Assembly (NCBI GenBank): GCA_963920635.1
Contig: OY987298.1
Coordinates: 149,022,257 to 149,086,256, forward strand
Direction of reading: 5' to 3'
Length of the DNA: 64,000 bases
Source of the DNA: Pseudeuparius sepicola
Lineage: Eukaryota > Arthropoda > Insecta > Coleoptera > Anthribidae
Part shown: positions 45,427-56,880 of the stretch, in pieces
Layout: each line of letters opens with the position of its first letter
Position numbering within the stretch: position 1 is the first letter of the stretch
Translations under genes and position numbers: made by a program
The notes under the pieces: generated by a model
The model's database searches: none
What the model was told of the DNA's origin: nothing
What the model saw: only the letters and a program-made list of their open reading frames with translations

Positions 45427-48400
45427 GTAAGAATCTCTTATTAAGGCGCTACGATACCCCCCATTTTCAAGGGTTTCGTAGTTTACATCTCCTACTTGCA
45501 TTTCTTAATATTTTCACTTGATTTTTTTTTGTGGCTTAGATAAAACTACGAAGAATCGTCGTTGTGTATCACGAACTGTGCAGGACTAATGCGACACTGA
45601 AAAAAAATGCCAAACATACCCAAAATTCGACTATATTCGGTTAAGAATTTCGAGTATTTCCACCGCTCAAAAATAATTCGAAGGACACAACGACGATTGA
45701 GGCATTCTATAACATTATTTTAAGACTACTTTCAAGTCGATACGTTTGTTCGTTTGGCTATGATTTGAAAACTACGAACCCATTGCCCGGCAATAAAATG
45801 ATCCGTGAATTGGCCATTCGAGCAGGAATTAGACGTACGGAGATAGGCGGGCGGGCGGGCGTTCGCTGGAACTCGTGGTTCCCCTACTTCCCCCTACGTC
45901 GGCGTACCTCACCGGGCTCGGAAACCACGTCAGGAGAACTTTCAATCGATATCAGATGGTTCATTTTTCATTTTATTAGTCTCAGTCTCCCTTATTTGTG
46001 TTTCGCTTGTTTTGAATGTTAGTATGTTAGCAAATATTTATATTTCCGAGTACCCGAAGAAAATATTTTCTACCGCGACATTATGTATGTCGACTGGCAT
46101 ATAATAATACTCATTATTATTATTCCTCCAGGAATTATAAAAATAAATAATTATTAATCCATTGCGCCACAAATAAATTTTAGAAAATAAATAATTATTA
46201 TTCACAAAGTACCTACTTTTTGCTTTTGTGTAAAATGGTTTAATCCCTAGGGCATAAAATGGCCTGGTCGTGCAAAAAGAGTAAATTTAAATTCTAGACC
46301 AAATTGTGCGCTTGATTTTTACTTTAAAAATGTGATAGGTACAAGTAATAATTTTGCCAAATAAATGGGTCATGTGAAGCATTTTTTGAAAACGAATTCC
46401 TATGTAAATCGCTGCATGATAAAAGCTAATTTATATACTTTCCAGAGGGAACGATAATAATTCTGACATCCAGTCAGTTTTAGAAACTTCTTCGTTAGAA
46501 GATTGTTCGAAAGTCATTGGAGTTGAAAATCGGGCAAAATAAAAATAGTACATTTTATTGTTCCAGTCTGTTGAATTTATGACATTTTAATGCATTTTCT
46601 AGGATGTTCGATAATTCAGATTTGTCAGAATAAGGTTCTGAAACTGAACCGCAGTCAGGGCAAGAATACCTATAATGTTTGATAATGATGTCACAACAGT
46701 CACATGGAGTGAAACCAATAGGAGTAATTTGTGGGCTTGAGTGCTTTTATTCCCGTAGGTACCTAATACGGTTTCCAGAATTTGAGAGAGGGGTACCTAC
46801 ATATTTTGCATTTTGCACACTTATTCGGATTTAGGTATAAGTAGTACTGCAGGTGCATAGGGTTTGGGAAACAAACTTTCTGGGAAAAACAGGGCTTTGA
46901 ATGGAACATTTACAAGGGATTAGAAATTAATAGCTCCTATTATCTCACAACTATTACTTTATTTAAAAAGGGAGACCAGTTTCGTAACTCTATAAATTAG
47001 TCCTTGAGGATGTAATTTTATAGATTAACGAAACCGTTGTGATATAATATGGCCTATTCACTCTAATCCCTCTAAAGTGAACTCTTACAGTGTAGAAAGT
47101 TTTTAGTTAGATTTATTTATTATTACACAAATGTAAATATGGAATACCTACTAGTTATATAAAACATTTTGAAGAAGTAGACTTTAGACGCACTTTTTTA
47201 GTCGTAGCAACACTTATGCAGAACAATTATCCAATCAAACATTAATAGATGTTCAACTGACCCTAATGTGGTTCAAGAAGAATTCGGTAATCGAATCGTT
47301 AATTTAGATTTTATAATTGAGCAATTACAGAAGTTTTTTTTATACACGAACCCTTCATAGCATGCACCTTTGCTGATATGAAAAATAATAGTAAAATTGC
47401 TTCGACGCCAAAAAGCTATGCAGTGTGTTGCCAACGAAAAGTGAACGCCCTGAAAAATATCATTTTTGCAATAAAGCAAACAGGCCACCGCCGTTTTTTA
47501 AATATATATTCGCGCTTCTTCGTCGGCATCGGCGAGACTCGTGTGACCCCGGCGGCCGACGGCGGCGGCCGGCACGAGTTATTATTTCATATTATCTACA
47601 CGTCTACACAGGAAAAAAAGACTGTTATGATTTTAGTGAGTTCGTGTATATAGTCACTTTTCCATTACCTACTTTAAATATACAAGCAAATCCATGTGGT
47701 CCCAACAATATAATCTATACTTTTGACGTAATTGCAGATGAACCAATAAGTTTAAAATAGTTTGAATTTCCGTTAAGAAGACGTATTGTCACTTCGATAC
47801 TAAAATTGGCATACTACAATGAAAGCATAACCTCGGTTTTAAAATATCTTATGTTTTATTTAAACAATTAAATTGATTTTATTTGAATAATAATAATTCT
47901 CACCCTCAGACTACTCCAAACTATATAAGAGTACCCCAGAAGCAACTGAAAAAACATTATAATTCATTGGATGAACAAAATAACTTAATTGCAACTTTTA
48001 TATTCATCAATGTAAGTAATCATAGTCCAAGCAAATTGTCATTTTTTTATGGAGGTAGAAAAAAAAATGATTCTTAACAGGTAGATATTTTCAGGGTTGG
48101 TTGTGGGTAGCGTCCTGAGTATAACCCCAAAAAATCACCGTCGAAGTCGTGTTACGAACCCCGCAATAGGAGTGGTTTTGCAAACATTTTTTTGCAATTT
48201 TTTTTCTTCTCATGTGTACAATTTTTTTTCTTCTTATGTATACATTATTACGTTCTCTACAACTTTCCCTCATGAAGTTTTTTTTTTAACTTCAATACTT
48301 CACGAGATATAGGTAAAAGATCACCACTATCTAAAGTGCTTTATAAGGGTAAAAAAAAATTCTTTAAAACAAGCTGATTTTTTCAGGGTTAACTGGGGGT

Positions 48401-49386
48401 TAACTTAGGAGTGCACACAGTGATCGCAAATTAAAGGTTTTGAATCAACCCTACACTCTATATCGTTCGTAGTCATAATGAACACTGCAAGTGAATGGCT
48501 ATAATTGATATTAGTACCCACAATTAAGTATTACAAATCCAGCAAAAATTCAGTGACAATAGTTGTAATTTCAGTATAATGAACAGTTAAATGTATCCCT
48601 ATTTAATTCAACACCATGAAACGTTATGTTGTTCTGACAAAAGAATGTGCTTAGAAAAGAAGTATTATAGAATCAATTCCAGAACACGCTATTTATTGAA
48701 ATAAAATATTACATTTAAATTATTCATTAGAATTCAATATCAATTGTAATTGAATTGATTATTGTTAGTTACAAAAAAGCTTCTGCTTGAGTTTGAGGAA
48801 TAATATCTCATATTGAATTAAACAGGTTTTTTTTTACAAAGTGACAGATTTTTCTCAGTGTAGTACCCACGGCTGGCCTGCCCCTCAATCGTAGCACTAT
48901 GAAGGGGCAGGCTGGAGTGGGGAGTCGTGGGGACCAGAGGAAGGAAAAGGATAGGCATATCTAATCGAGCGACGTTTGTCCTGAATTGAGTCGGGCACTT
49001 CGGGCGGATTTCATAAGTATCGTAGCCTCTTAAGCCAAGGGATGTTTGTCTTTCCAGAATAATATTTTTTGGAGGACGCTGTTATATTTCAAGATGGCCG
49101 TTCGTCCTTGTCTTTTGTTTGGTTGTATATATGCATCCTAGGAGGCGACGAAAACAATTGCTAGATTCGCTATGCTGATGTTTTTCAATTCAATTTCTTG
49201 GCCAAGCCAACATGTTTTTGTCATAAAAATATGAAGAAATGAAGCTGAATAATATTGAAGATTATTGTCTCGACTTTCATTTTATACCGATAACGAATCT
49301 GATAAGTTATTGGCCAAGAAATTGGCACATAACTGTATTGAGAAGTAGCCAAAAAAGCCTAATATCAGCTTCCCCCTTTTCCCCAG
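45427..49386 (+). other. Intron 1 of the tandem-ZAD gene
   Basis: GTAAGA to a pyrimidine-rich acceptor CCCCCTTTTCCCCAG, phase 0, splitting ZAD1 between its cysteine pairs. Inside are GC-rich patches at 45835-45940 and 47510-47580. About 47885-47945 is like 5720-5765, and the foldback half-copy is at 48078-48412. No nested gene was recognised. Confidence 0.75.
48078..48412. repeat. Half-copy of the 29-kb foldback family
   Basis: From AACAGGTAGATATTTTCAGG through CAGGGTTAACTGGGGGTTAA it matches the left arm at 29050-29350 with minor changes. The second arm is absent, so the copy is truncated. It lies in intron 1 of the ZAD gene. Confidence 0.8.
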
Positions 49387-49725
49387 AACTTGGACGTGTC
49401 TCAGGACCCGTCCGCCTGTACCGAATGCCAGGACTCGCTCTATCGCCTCTTCGAATTCAAGTCGAACGTGTTGGAGCACGAGGGGGAGGTGCGAGAGAAA
49501 GTGGGCGACCGCGAGGGACAGGTCAGTCTGAAGGCGGCGCTGACGGGAGAGGATGATCCCGGGGGAGGCGCCGCCGAAGGTGTGCCCCCCGTCGACGGCA
49601 AGGCCAAGGACCGGCTGTGCAGGACGTGTCTGGCGCCCATCGAAAGCGAGAGCTTCACAGTCCTGAGGCCGAGCGAGCCGGACGCGTACCTGAGCTGCAT
49701 GCTGGACATATGCCTTGTCGAAGTG
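49387..49725 (+). CDS. Tandem-ZAD gene, exon 2 (end of ZAD1, linker, start of ZAD2)
   Basis: 113 codons, phase 0 at both ends, from NLDVSQDPSACTECQDSLYR to CLVEV before the donor GTGAGT. Protein Cys48 and Cys51 complete ZAD1, 41 residues after Cys7, with the typical aromatic segment RLFEFK after them. A glycine- and glutamate-rich linker follows, then Cys115 and Cys118 (RLCRTCLAPIES) start a second ZAD. Base composition is much richer in GC than the introns, as expected for a conserved coding exon. Both ZADs are split by an intron at the same place and phase, which points to an old tandem duplication of the domain. Confidence 0.88.
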
Positions 49726-51179
49726 GTGAGTGGATATACCCGTTTTTTTTAGGTGGCTTGAAATGCCATTATAAATAACATCACTATTTTAAACTAGTAT
49801 TTAGTAGTTTGCTATTACCACATGCCAGGCGAACAAACATTAAAAAGCATTGCTAGAATCAAATTGCAAAGTTGCATTATATTTTTATATAGTCATCTCG
49901 CCGAATAGCGAGGACGTTGACAGTTCGTTTAACATATATGCCAAACTCTAGATTGCCTGAAATGTCAGGAAAAAACAGGGTCGTATTGGGTAAGTTGAAT
50001 TTTCTGGCGTTTACAAAAAGTGCAATAGAAACAAAAACGATCTATTTTTGTATTTTTTCTGCCTAGATGCACAGACAGACATTTTTGGAAGAAGAAGCAG
50101 TACATTTCTGCGATTTGTTTGTTGGTATGAACTAAATGTGTCAGCTCTGTGGTCCTGTTATTCGGCAAGATGAATATATCAAAATTCTCTTAAAAATAAA
50201 TTGATAAATAGGCCCATTTATGTAATATGTGTTTACTCTATTACTACAATTGAGCATTATATCTGGGTTACTAGTTTATCAGAAATAATTTGCCAAAAAT
50301 CTTCCTACTGTGGGCTAATGCTCTCAAAATTTGTAACCTGTTCTAAGTTATTATTCTGAGAATTCTCGGAAGCAATTTTGTGTATGCCACCTCAAAAATT
50401 AGCAATAATAAACGAAAATTGTACTTATACATAAATCTGCAGGAGATAAAAGTTTATTAAATTATTGTTTAGTGGCCCAAAAATTTGTTATGATGTAATA
50501 ATATTTGGGATACAGAAAATATACGCTACGCGGACAGAAGTGCCAGTAGCATCGGGCTCGTAAAATATGTATAGCACACCGAAACTTAGTTTTGCCTTGG
50601 CCTAACAGATAGCGCTCGGATGCAGAATCGTTTGATTTTTAAAACCGCTAGAGGCGCCAGCAGTCAGCTGAAGAGCCTAACCGTGTTGCCGGTGGTTTAG
50701 GAATAAAGGTTTCATAAACGCTGTCTATGCTGGCGGCCGCTTTCGGTTATCAAAATCTATTTCCCGGCAGACGGTCAGAGGCCTTGAACTATACGAAATA
50801 ATAGTGGGATTTATTATTTGCTTCGTCTTTGCAGAAGTCGTATGAGGTATACTAAGTTATACAGAGTGCTTCAGAGCTAATAATTATCTAATTAAAATAT
50901 TATACGAAGATTTTACAAATAATATATTTTATTCTTGCCTATTTTATTTACTAATTACCTATACACTTAGTATACGGTAAATATTTGTTTTACAATGTAG
51001 AAAATATGTACAGGATGTCAATGATGCCAAATTTATCGGTTTTACTATTTAATTTTGGGACTAACTGAATACTTGTTGCATATTAAATTTATCATTTTAA
51101 TCACTGTTTCCAAATGTTTTTTCTACCTATAAGTATTTTTGTATTATTGAAATATTCATTTGATATCATGATCCCCGCA

Positions 51180-53540
51180 AGGACGTTCCTAATCATTCCA
51201 AATGCACGAATTCGTGGTTGAAAAAAATTGTTGGGCGAACTACCGCCACTACCCCTTAAAGAAAAAAATGACAACTTTCATGGTAAGATTTTTAGCTAAT
51301 GATTCAAGATGCTCAAATTCGTGCTTTAAAAAAATTGTTGGGCGAAAACTACCCTCCAGCACCCCTTTAAGAACAAAAATGATAACTTTATTGTCGGATT
51401 CTCGCCAATTTTAGCAAGGACGTTCCTAATGATTTCAAATGCGCGAATTCGTGGTTGGAAAAATTTGTTGGGCGAAAACTACCCCCACTACCCCCTTAAA
51501 GAAAAAAGATAACTTTCATGGCACGATTCCCACCATTTTTGGCAAGGACGTACCTGATGATTCTGCACAAAAAAATTGTTGGGCGAAAACTAACCCCAGC
51601 ACAAAAAAATGATAAGTTCATTGTCGGATTCTTGTTCGAAAACTACCCTCAGCACCCCTTTAAGAACAAAAATGATAACTTCATTGTCGGATCCTCGCCA
51701 ATTTTAGCAAGGACGTTCCTATAATGAATGGTTGCGTTTAAGACTCCCAATCGTACCAAGCGCTTTGATTGCAGCGCTTTCTACTTTCGTTTGCTAGCGC
51801 TAGCATTTCGTTAAACGGCTATTTTATGACAATAAAGTTAGCGCCTGAAATGTCGAGATAGAAAATAAAATAAGCTCAAACACAGCCTCAAAAAAGTAAA
51901 TCACGAAATCGAAATTTTACAACGGCTTTCACCAGACCAAAATAACATAAATAAAGTCAATAAAGGGAACTGACAGAACAAAGTAAGGTTAGAATGAACC
52001 GCTTATAGCAATCGCGAGCGACCAAGCCCAAAATTTTTACACTTGCTAATTTTGCAATCCGCTGAAATCTAGCGAAACCGTTCAAAGCGCGCAAGCATCA
52101 ATCCGCTTGCAAGCGATTGCAATCACTTTGTCGTCTTAAACGCACCCATTCTAGATGCACGAATCCGTGATTGAAAAAATTTGTTGGGCAAAAACTACCC
52201 CCCACTACCCCTTAAGAAAAAAAGGAAAATTTCATGGTACGATTCCCACCGTTTTTCGCAAGGACGTTCCTAATGATTCCCGACGCACAAATTTGTACTT
52301 TAAAAAAATTGTTGGGCGAAACCTACCCCAGCACCCTTTTAAAAAAATTATAACTTCATTGTAGCACCTACGTCCTTAATGACTAGATTCACGAATTCGC
52401 GGTTGAAAAAAATTCTTGTGCGAAAACTACCCCAGCACCTCTTTAAGAAAAAAATGATAACTTATATTGTCGGATCGTCGCCAATTTTAGCAAGAACGTT
52501 CGCAATGATTCCAGATGCACAAATTCGTGGTTAAAAAAATTGTTGGGCGAATAATACCCCCAGCATACCCTTCAAAAAATGACAATAATCAAATTAAAAA
52601 ACCTTTCGGGGTGGAAAGGGGTAGTTTTTGCCCCGCAAATGTTTTCAACACGGATTCGTGAAATAAGGAATATAGTGATTGCATTTTCAAAAAACGACAA
52701 TAATCAAATTAAAAACAAACTTCCGGTCCGGGGGTGGGAAGGGGTAGTTTTTGCCCCGTAAATGTTTTCAACCACGGATTCGTGAAATAGGGATATAGTG
52801 AATGTCTTTTCAAAAAACGACAATAATCAAATTACAAACAAACTTTCTGGGGTGGCAAGGGGTAGTTTTTGCCCCGCAAATGTTTTCTACCACACATTCG
52901 TGAAATAAGGAAATAGTGAATGTCTTTTCAAAAACGATTTAAATGTTTTCAACCACCGATTCGTGAAATAAGGTAGGTATATATAATGCCTTTTCAAAAA
53001 ATGACTAAATAATCGTCTCAAAAACAATATCTCTGGTGGGGGGGGGTAGTTTTTTCCTGAAAATTTTTTTCCACCACTAATTTGTGCATCTGGAATCATT
53101 TGGAATGTCCTTGCTAAAACGGTGAACATCGAACCAAGAACAATGGAATTATCAATTTTTCAGGGGGTGCATGGGATAGCCTTTGTACGATGATTTTTTT
53201 CTACCACGGATTCGTGAAATAAGAGTTATAGTGGCTAGGCTTTCAAAAAACTATAGTCGGACCAAAAGCAATCTATCCGCGGGTTGGAAGTTGGAAGGGA
53301 TAATTTTTGTCTGTAAATTTTTCTACCACGGGTTCATGCATCATGATCTGGAATCATTTGGAACGTCGTTGCTAAAAACGGCGCAGATAATCGGACCAAG
53401 AATAATGTAGTTATTATTTTGTTCCTTGAGGGGTGCAGGGGTGGTTTTTGCGCAGTAATTTTTTTCAGCCACGGATTCGTAAAATATTGAATGCCCTTTC
53501 CAAAAACTACGAAAAAAAATAAATCTCTCGAGGGAAGAAT
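51180..53540. repeat. Inverted cluster of about 110-130-bp degenerate repeats
   Basis: Units of the form GATGCACGAATTCGTGGTTG, TTGTTGGGCGAAAACTACCC and GAAAAAAATGATAACTT repeat from 51180 to about 52590. From about 52600 to 53540 the same units run in reverse complement (GGGGTAGTTTTTGCCCCGCA, CAACCACGGATTCGTGAAAT). The whole is a large foldback with repeat-built arms. The left arm is interrupted by the MITE at 51727-52150. Short open frames in it are not genes. Confidence 0.75.
51727..52150. mobile_element. 424-bp MITE with 18-bp inverted ends
   Basis: Left AATGGTTGCGTTTAAGAC and right its complement with one mismatch. The inside is less AT-rich, with AGCGCTTT and GCTAGCGC motifs and no coding sequence. 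It splits the repeat cluster; the flanking CTATAATG and CTAGATGC may be a diverged 8-base duplication, which would suggest hAT, but this is weak. Confidence 0.65.
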
Positions 53541-54082
53541 TCTATAGTTACTGCTGACAGCGTCACTGTTAATCTTGGATTCTAAATGGGCAAGCTCATT
53601 CTCTATATTTTTATAAGAAAAAAGATGAAACTAACTAACGTTAGTTAGTTAATAATTTTATTTATTTAACTAAATGTAATATTTATTGTAGTTGTCCTGA
53701 AGAAGGAATAAAAATATTCCGAAAGCTTGACAAATAACAAATAGTTTTCTTTATACTGGCCAATAATTGACTGCATCCCCACAAAAAAGCTTCATCTTTT
53801 TTCTTCTTAACATAGTCAGTCACGACTAACCACTCCTTAATCTATATTTTTATAGTTCGGTAAAACCACCGACTGTTTGCACAATCCGGCAACGCCGCTT
53901 TCGGATGCTTTTTCCTAGCGTGCTGCCGCCTAGTATTGAGTAATGAAAGTACCACGGCCGTCAATTCAGAACTATGGAAAAATTCTTCTATAGACAATGC
54001 TGAAAGCCAGGGGAAGCCGGCTTTCGAGAGCCGGCTTCCTTTCAGGCTGCCAAATAATTACATTGTGTGGAACTTCTGTCCG

Positions 54083-54427
54083 AAAAGGGTCAGAGAAAGA
54101 CTTCGAAAAGTTTTTAATTTATTCCCAACGTTTCGACTTATTTAAAGTCATCTTCAGGGTTCTAAAAAACAATGTAAATATTAAAACAAATAAATCTACT
54201 TGCTATAAGTTATTGGAAAGAAAAAAATTGATAAACTTAACAAAACTTACCAAATTATACTGTTCTGTCTTTTAAAAATATTGCCAAATTAGTAGATACA
54301 AAGGATTAGGTTATTATATAATTTTAGTTGTAATATATTGTTTTTTTTTTAATTTTACAGAAATCTAGTCAAGTCGAAACATTGGGAATAAATTAAAAAC
54401 TTTTCGAAGTCTTTCTCTGACCCTTTT
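54083..54427. mobile_element. 345-bp MITE or foldback with about 60-bp inverted repeats
   Basis: AAAAGGGTCAGAGAAAGACT at the left pairs with its complement at the right, continuing through TTTTTAATTTATTCCCAACG for about 60 bases. The middle is AT-rich. It lies in intron 2, about 230 bases before exon 3. Confidence 0.7.
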
Positions 54428-54657
54428 TCCCAAATATTAAATTGACATGATAAAAGTTTCATTTAAATTTCATAATTTCTGTAGAAGTGATTGCCAATAT
54501 GTTTTTCAAACTGTACCTTTATCACCCTGTAACTTTCTTAGGCATTTTCTGACCCATGTTTATAGGGAACTTTTTTTTTCAAAAAGACATTTTGGCACCA
54601 TAATTCAGAAACACCTTATAATTCAGAAACACCCTGTATAAATAAAACTTGTTTCAG

Positions 54658-55053
54658 GACCTAGAACTGACCAAAGACCCCGTGATGTGCGAGACGTGCC
54701 TCGACCACCTCCAGAAGCTCCACCACTTCAAATCCTCATGTCAAGACGTCGAGGACAAGATCGTGGACTATTGCGAGCAGAAGGGCGTCTCGGAGGGCCA
54801 GAGTGTCGACTTGCACTCGGTGCTCGAGGCCGACCTGCCCGGCGACGTCGAGATGGCGACGGTGAAGCGGGACCCGGACGGGGCCGGCTCCAGCAAGGTC
54901 AAGACCGAAAACGTCAAGAGCGAAGACGAAGAAGAGATGTCCGAAGACGATGATGAAGACGAGGAAATGTCCGAGGGGGAGGAGGACGACGGGCTCAAGC
55001 AGGAGGAGCTCGACATCAAGTCGGACGCGGGGACGAGCGACAGCGACAAGTGA
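54658..55053 (+). CDS. Tandem-ZAD gene, exon 3 (end of ZAD2, acidic tail; stop or splice donor)
   Basis: From DLELTKDPVMCETCLDHLQK, Cys161 and Cys164 complete ZAD2, 43 residues after Cys118. A hydrophilic region follows, then a strongly acidic stretch (SEDEEEMSEDDDEDEEMSEG). Several SUMO consensus sites of the psi-K-x-E/D form are visible: VKTE, VKSE, LKQE, IKSD. The frame meets TGA at 55051-55053, giving 281 residues. The same bases contain GTGAGT from 55050, a strong donor that would leave two bases (AA) for the next exon. ZAD proteins normally continue into C2H2 fingers, and the family ZnF exons accept exactly that phase, so both endings are plausible. No plus-strand finger exon follows before 64000. 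Confidence 0.85.
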   Translation, partial: DLELTKDPVMCETCLDHLQKLHHFKSSCQDVEDKIVDYCEQKGVSEGQSVDLHSVLEADLPGDVEMATVKRDPDGAGSSKVKTENVKSEDEEEMSEDDDEDEEMSEGEEDDGLKQEELDIKSDAGTSDSDK

Positions 55054-56170
55054 GTAGGGCGGGAGTGAGATTAGGGCGGGCGGCGGAGGTTTCCGGTCGC
55101 GTTTTCTTTGCCGTCGAATTTGATGGACGAACGTCTTCGGCGTTGCTCGAAACAATAACGGCAGCACTACTTTTGCTGTTGTCATTTGTTTTGGGCTACT
55201 TGATGACGATTTTCTGTCAAATTTGACAGATGTCATAGTGTTTTTTCACAGATATACTCTGTTCATTAAACTCTTAAAAATTACAAATGTCAAGAATTAA
55301 GAAACTAAAAGAAAACTCCCGGTTGCCTTTCTTACATGTATGTTCCTATTTTGGTAGAAATTGAATTTTCGGTTTCTTCCGTGTTGGAAGATACAGAGCG
55401 TTAGGTAGCCGGTTGTCGATTTAAAAGTGTATAGTCTGTTAATTTTCAAAACAAACTTTTTTTGTTAATGTCACTAGGAAATTACTGGTCAAATTTGAAT
55501 AAAATGAAAAATCATGTTTCGGGGCATGGTACAACTGAACTACTGAATTTTAAGATCTCGCTTGAGGTGTCTTACCAGGAGTAGTTCAAACGTACAACAC
55601 CTCAATGTAATATTCGCAAAAAAAAATTGACAATTATTGCCAGACTATAGAACACTAATGTTCTTAATTTTTGAGTTTTTCGGTTTAGCCTATTTTGACA
55701 GTTTTGCGGAAACCGAAGCTGATCCAGTAGTTTTCACAGGCACTGTGCATATTTGCAAACTTTCAGCTTTTTAAATGGATGAGTAGATAAGTTACAGTGA
55801 ATCAAAGAAGTACTTTTTTTGTCAAAATTATAATACAAATTATTGAAACTAGAAATTTTGCAACTGTGAAAACCAAAAGGTCCACATTAAAAATTTGTCT
55901 TTGGAGTTTAGAAAACAATGACTTAAGTAAAACAAATTAGCAACATATTTTGCAATAGTTTGAAACTGTGGATCTTTGTTAGTAATAATTTTTGTAGATA
56001 GTAGAATGAATATTTCGTGTCCGGTAATGTTATTTCGTTGTGCAAAATTGGCCCGTTTCAAACATTTTTGAAATGGACTTCCATAGATTTCGGATTTTTT
56101 ATTTTTTGATTTCTTATCGAACCTGTCTAAACCGAATTTGGTGTTGGATAAAATTTTATTCAACATCATT
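55054..56170. other. Region downstream of exon 3, no gene seen
   Basis: Intron or 3' flanking DNA of the ZAD gene. It has a GC-rich start (to about 55110), then AT-rich DNA. No finger-coding sequence on the plus strand and no poly(A) signal that stands out. Confidence 0.4.
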
Positions 56171-56880
56171 GCATTGCAATTTTACTATTGCGGACATTGA
56201 AAAACAAATTGCTGTTCATTGTTGTTAGAATGTTGAAACCTACTTCGTTTACAGCATATTAACAATAACAACAATTTCAAATGTTCCCTGTTTCTTGTAA
56301 TCGTTGTCAATGTTTGCATTGCAATTTTACTATTGAGGACATTGAAAAACAAATTGTTGTTCATTGTTGTTAGAATGTTGAAACCTACTTTGTTTACAGC
56401 ATATTAACAATAACAACAATTTCAAATGTTCCCTGTTTCTTGTAATCGTTGTCAATGTTTGCATTGCAATTTTACTATTGGGGACATTGAAAAACAAATT
56501 GTTGTTCATTGTTGTTAGAATGTTGAAACCTACTTTGTTTACAGCATATTAACAATAACAACAATTTCAAATGTTCCCTGTTTCTTGTAATCGTTGTCAA
56601 TGTTTGCATTGCAATTTTACTATTGCGGACATTGAAAAACAAATTGCTGTTAAAAAATGTTGAAACCTACTTTGTTTACAGCATATTAACAATAACAACA
56701 ATTTCAAATGTTCCTTGTTTCTTGTGATCATTGTCAATGTTTGCATTGCAATTTTGCTGTTGTGGACATTGAAAAACAAATTGCTGTTCATTGTTAGAAT
56801 GTTGAAACCTACTTTGTTTACAGCATATTAACAATAACAATTTCAAATGTTCCCTGTTTCTTGTAATCATTCAGCATTAC
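56171..56880. repeat. Tandem repeat, 145-bp period, about five copies
   Basis: GCATTGCAATTTTACTATTG starts units at 56171, 56316, 56461 and 56606, with a diverged one at 56743. Each unit includes TGAAACCTACTTTGTTTACA and AACAATAACAACAATTTCAA. The last units have small deletions. Confidence 0.92.

Larger units (their letters stand above)
49726..54657 (+). other. Intron 2 of the tandem-ZAD gene
   Basis: GTGAGT to the acceptor AAAACTTGTTTCAG, phase 0, splitting ZAD2. It contains the inverted minisatellite cluster at 51180-53540 and MITEs at 51727-52150 and 54083-54427. About 49740-51170 is plain AT-rich DNA in which nothing was recognised. Confidence 0.75.

Noticed and set aside
49440..49709. 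Minus-strand open frame opposite ZAD exon 2
   Set aside because: It is a shadow of the GC-rich coding exon, with no domain.
54120..54175. Hammerhead ribozyme (CTGAAGATG ... CGAAACG on the minus strand)
   Set aside because: The core needs CTGATGA; here it reads CTGAAGA, and the stems were not convincing.
54736..55236. Minus-strand 166-codon frame opposite ZAD exon 3
   Set aside because: It mirrors the acidic coding stretch, and the Leu/Val-rich translation is an artefact of reading the complement.
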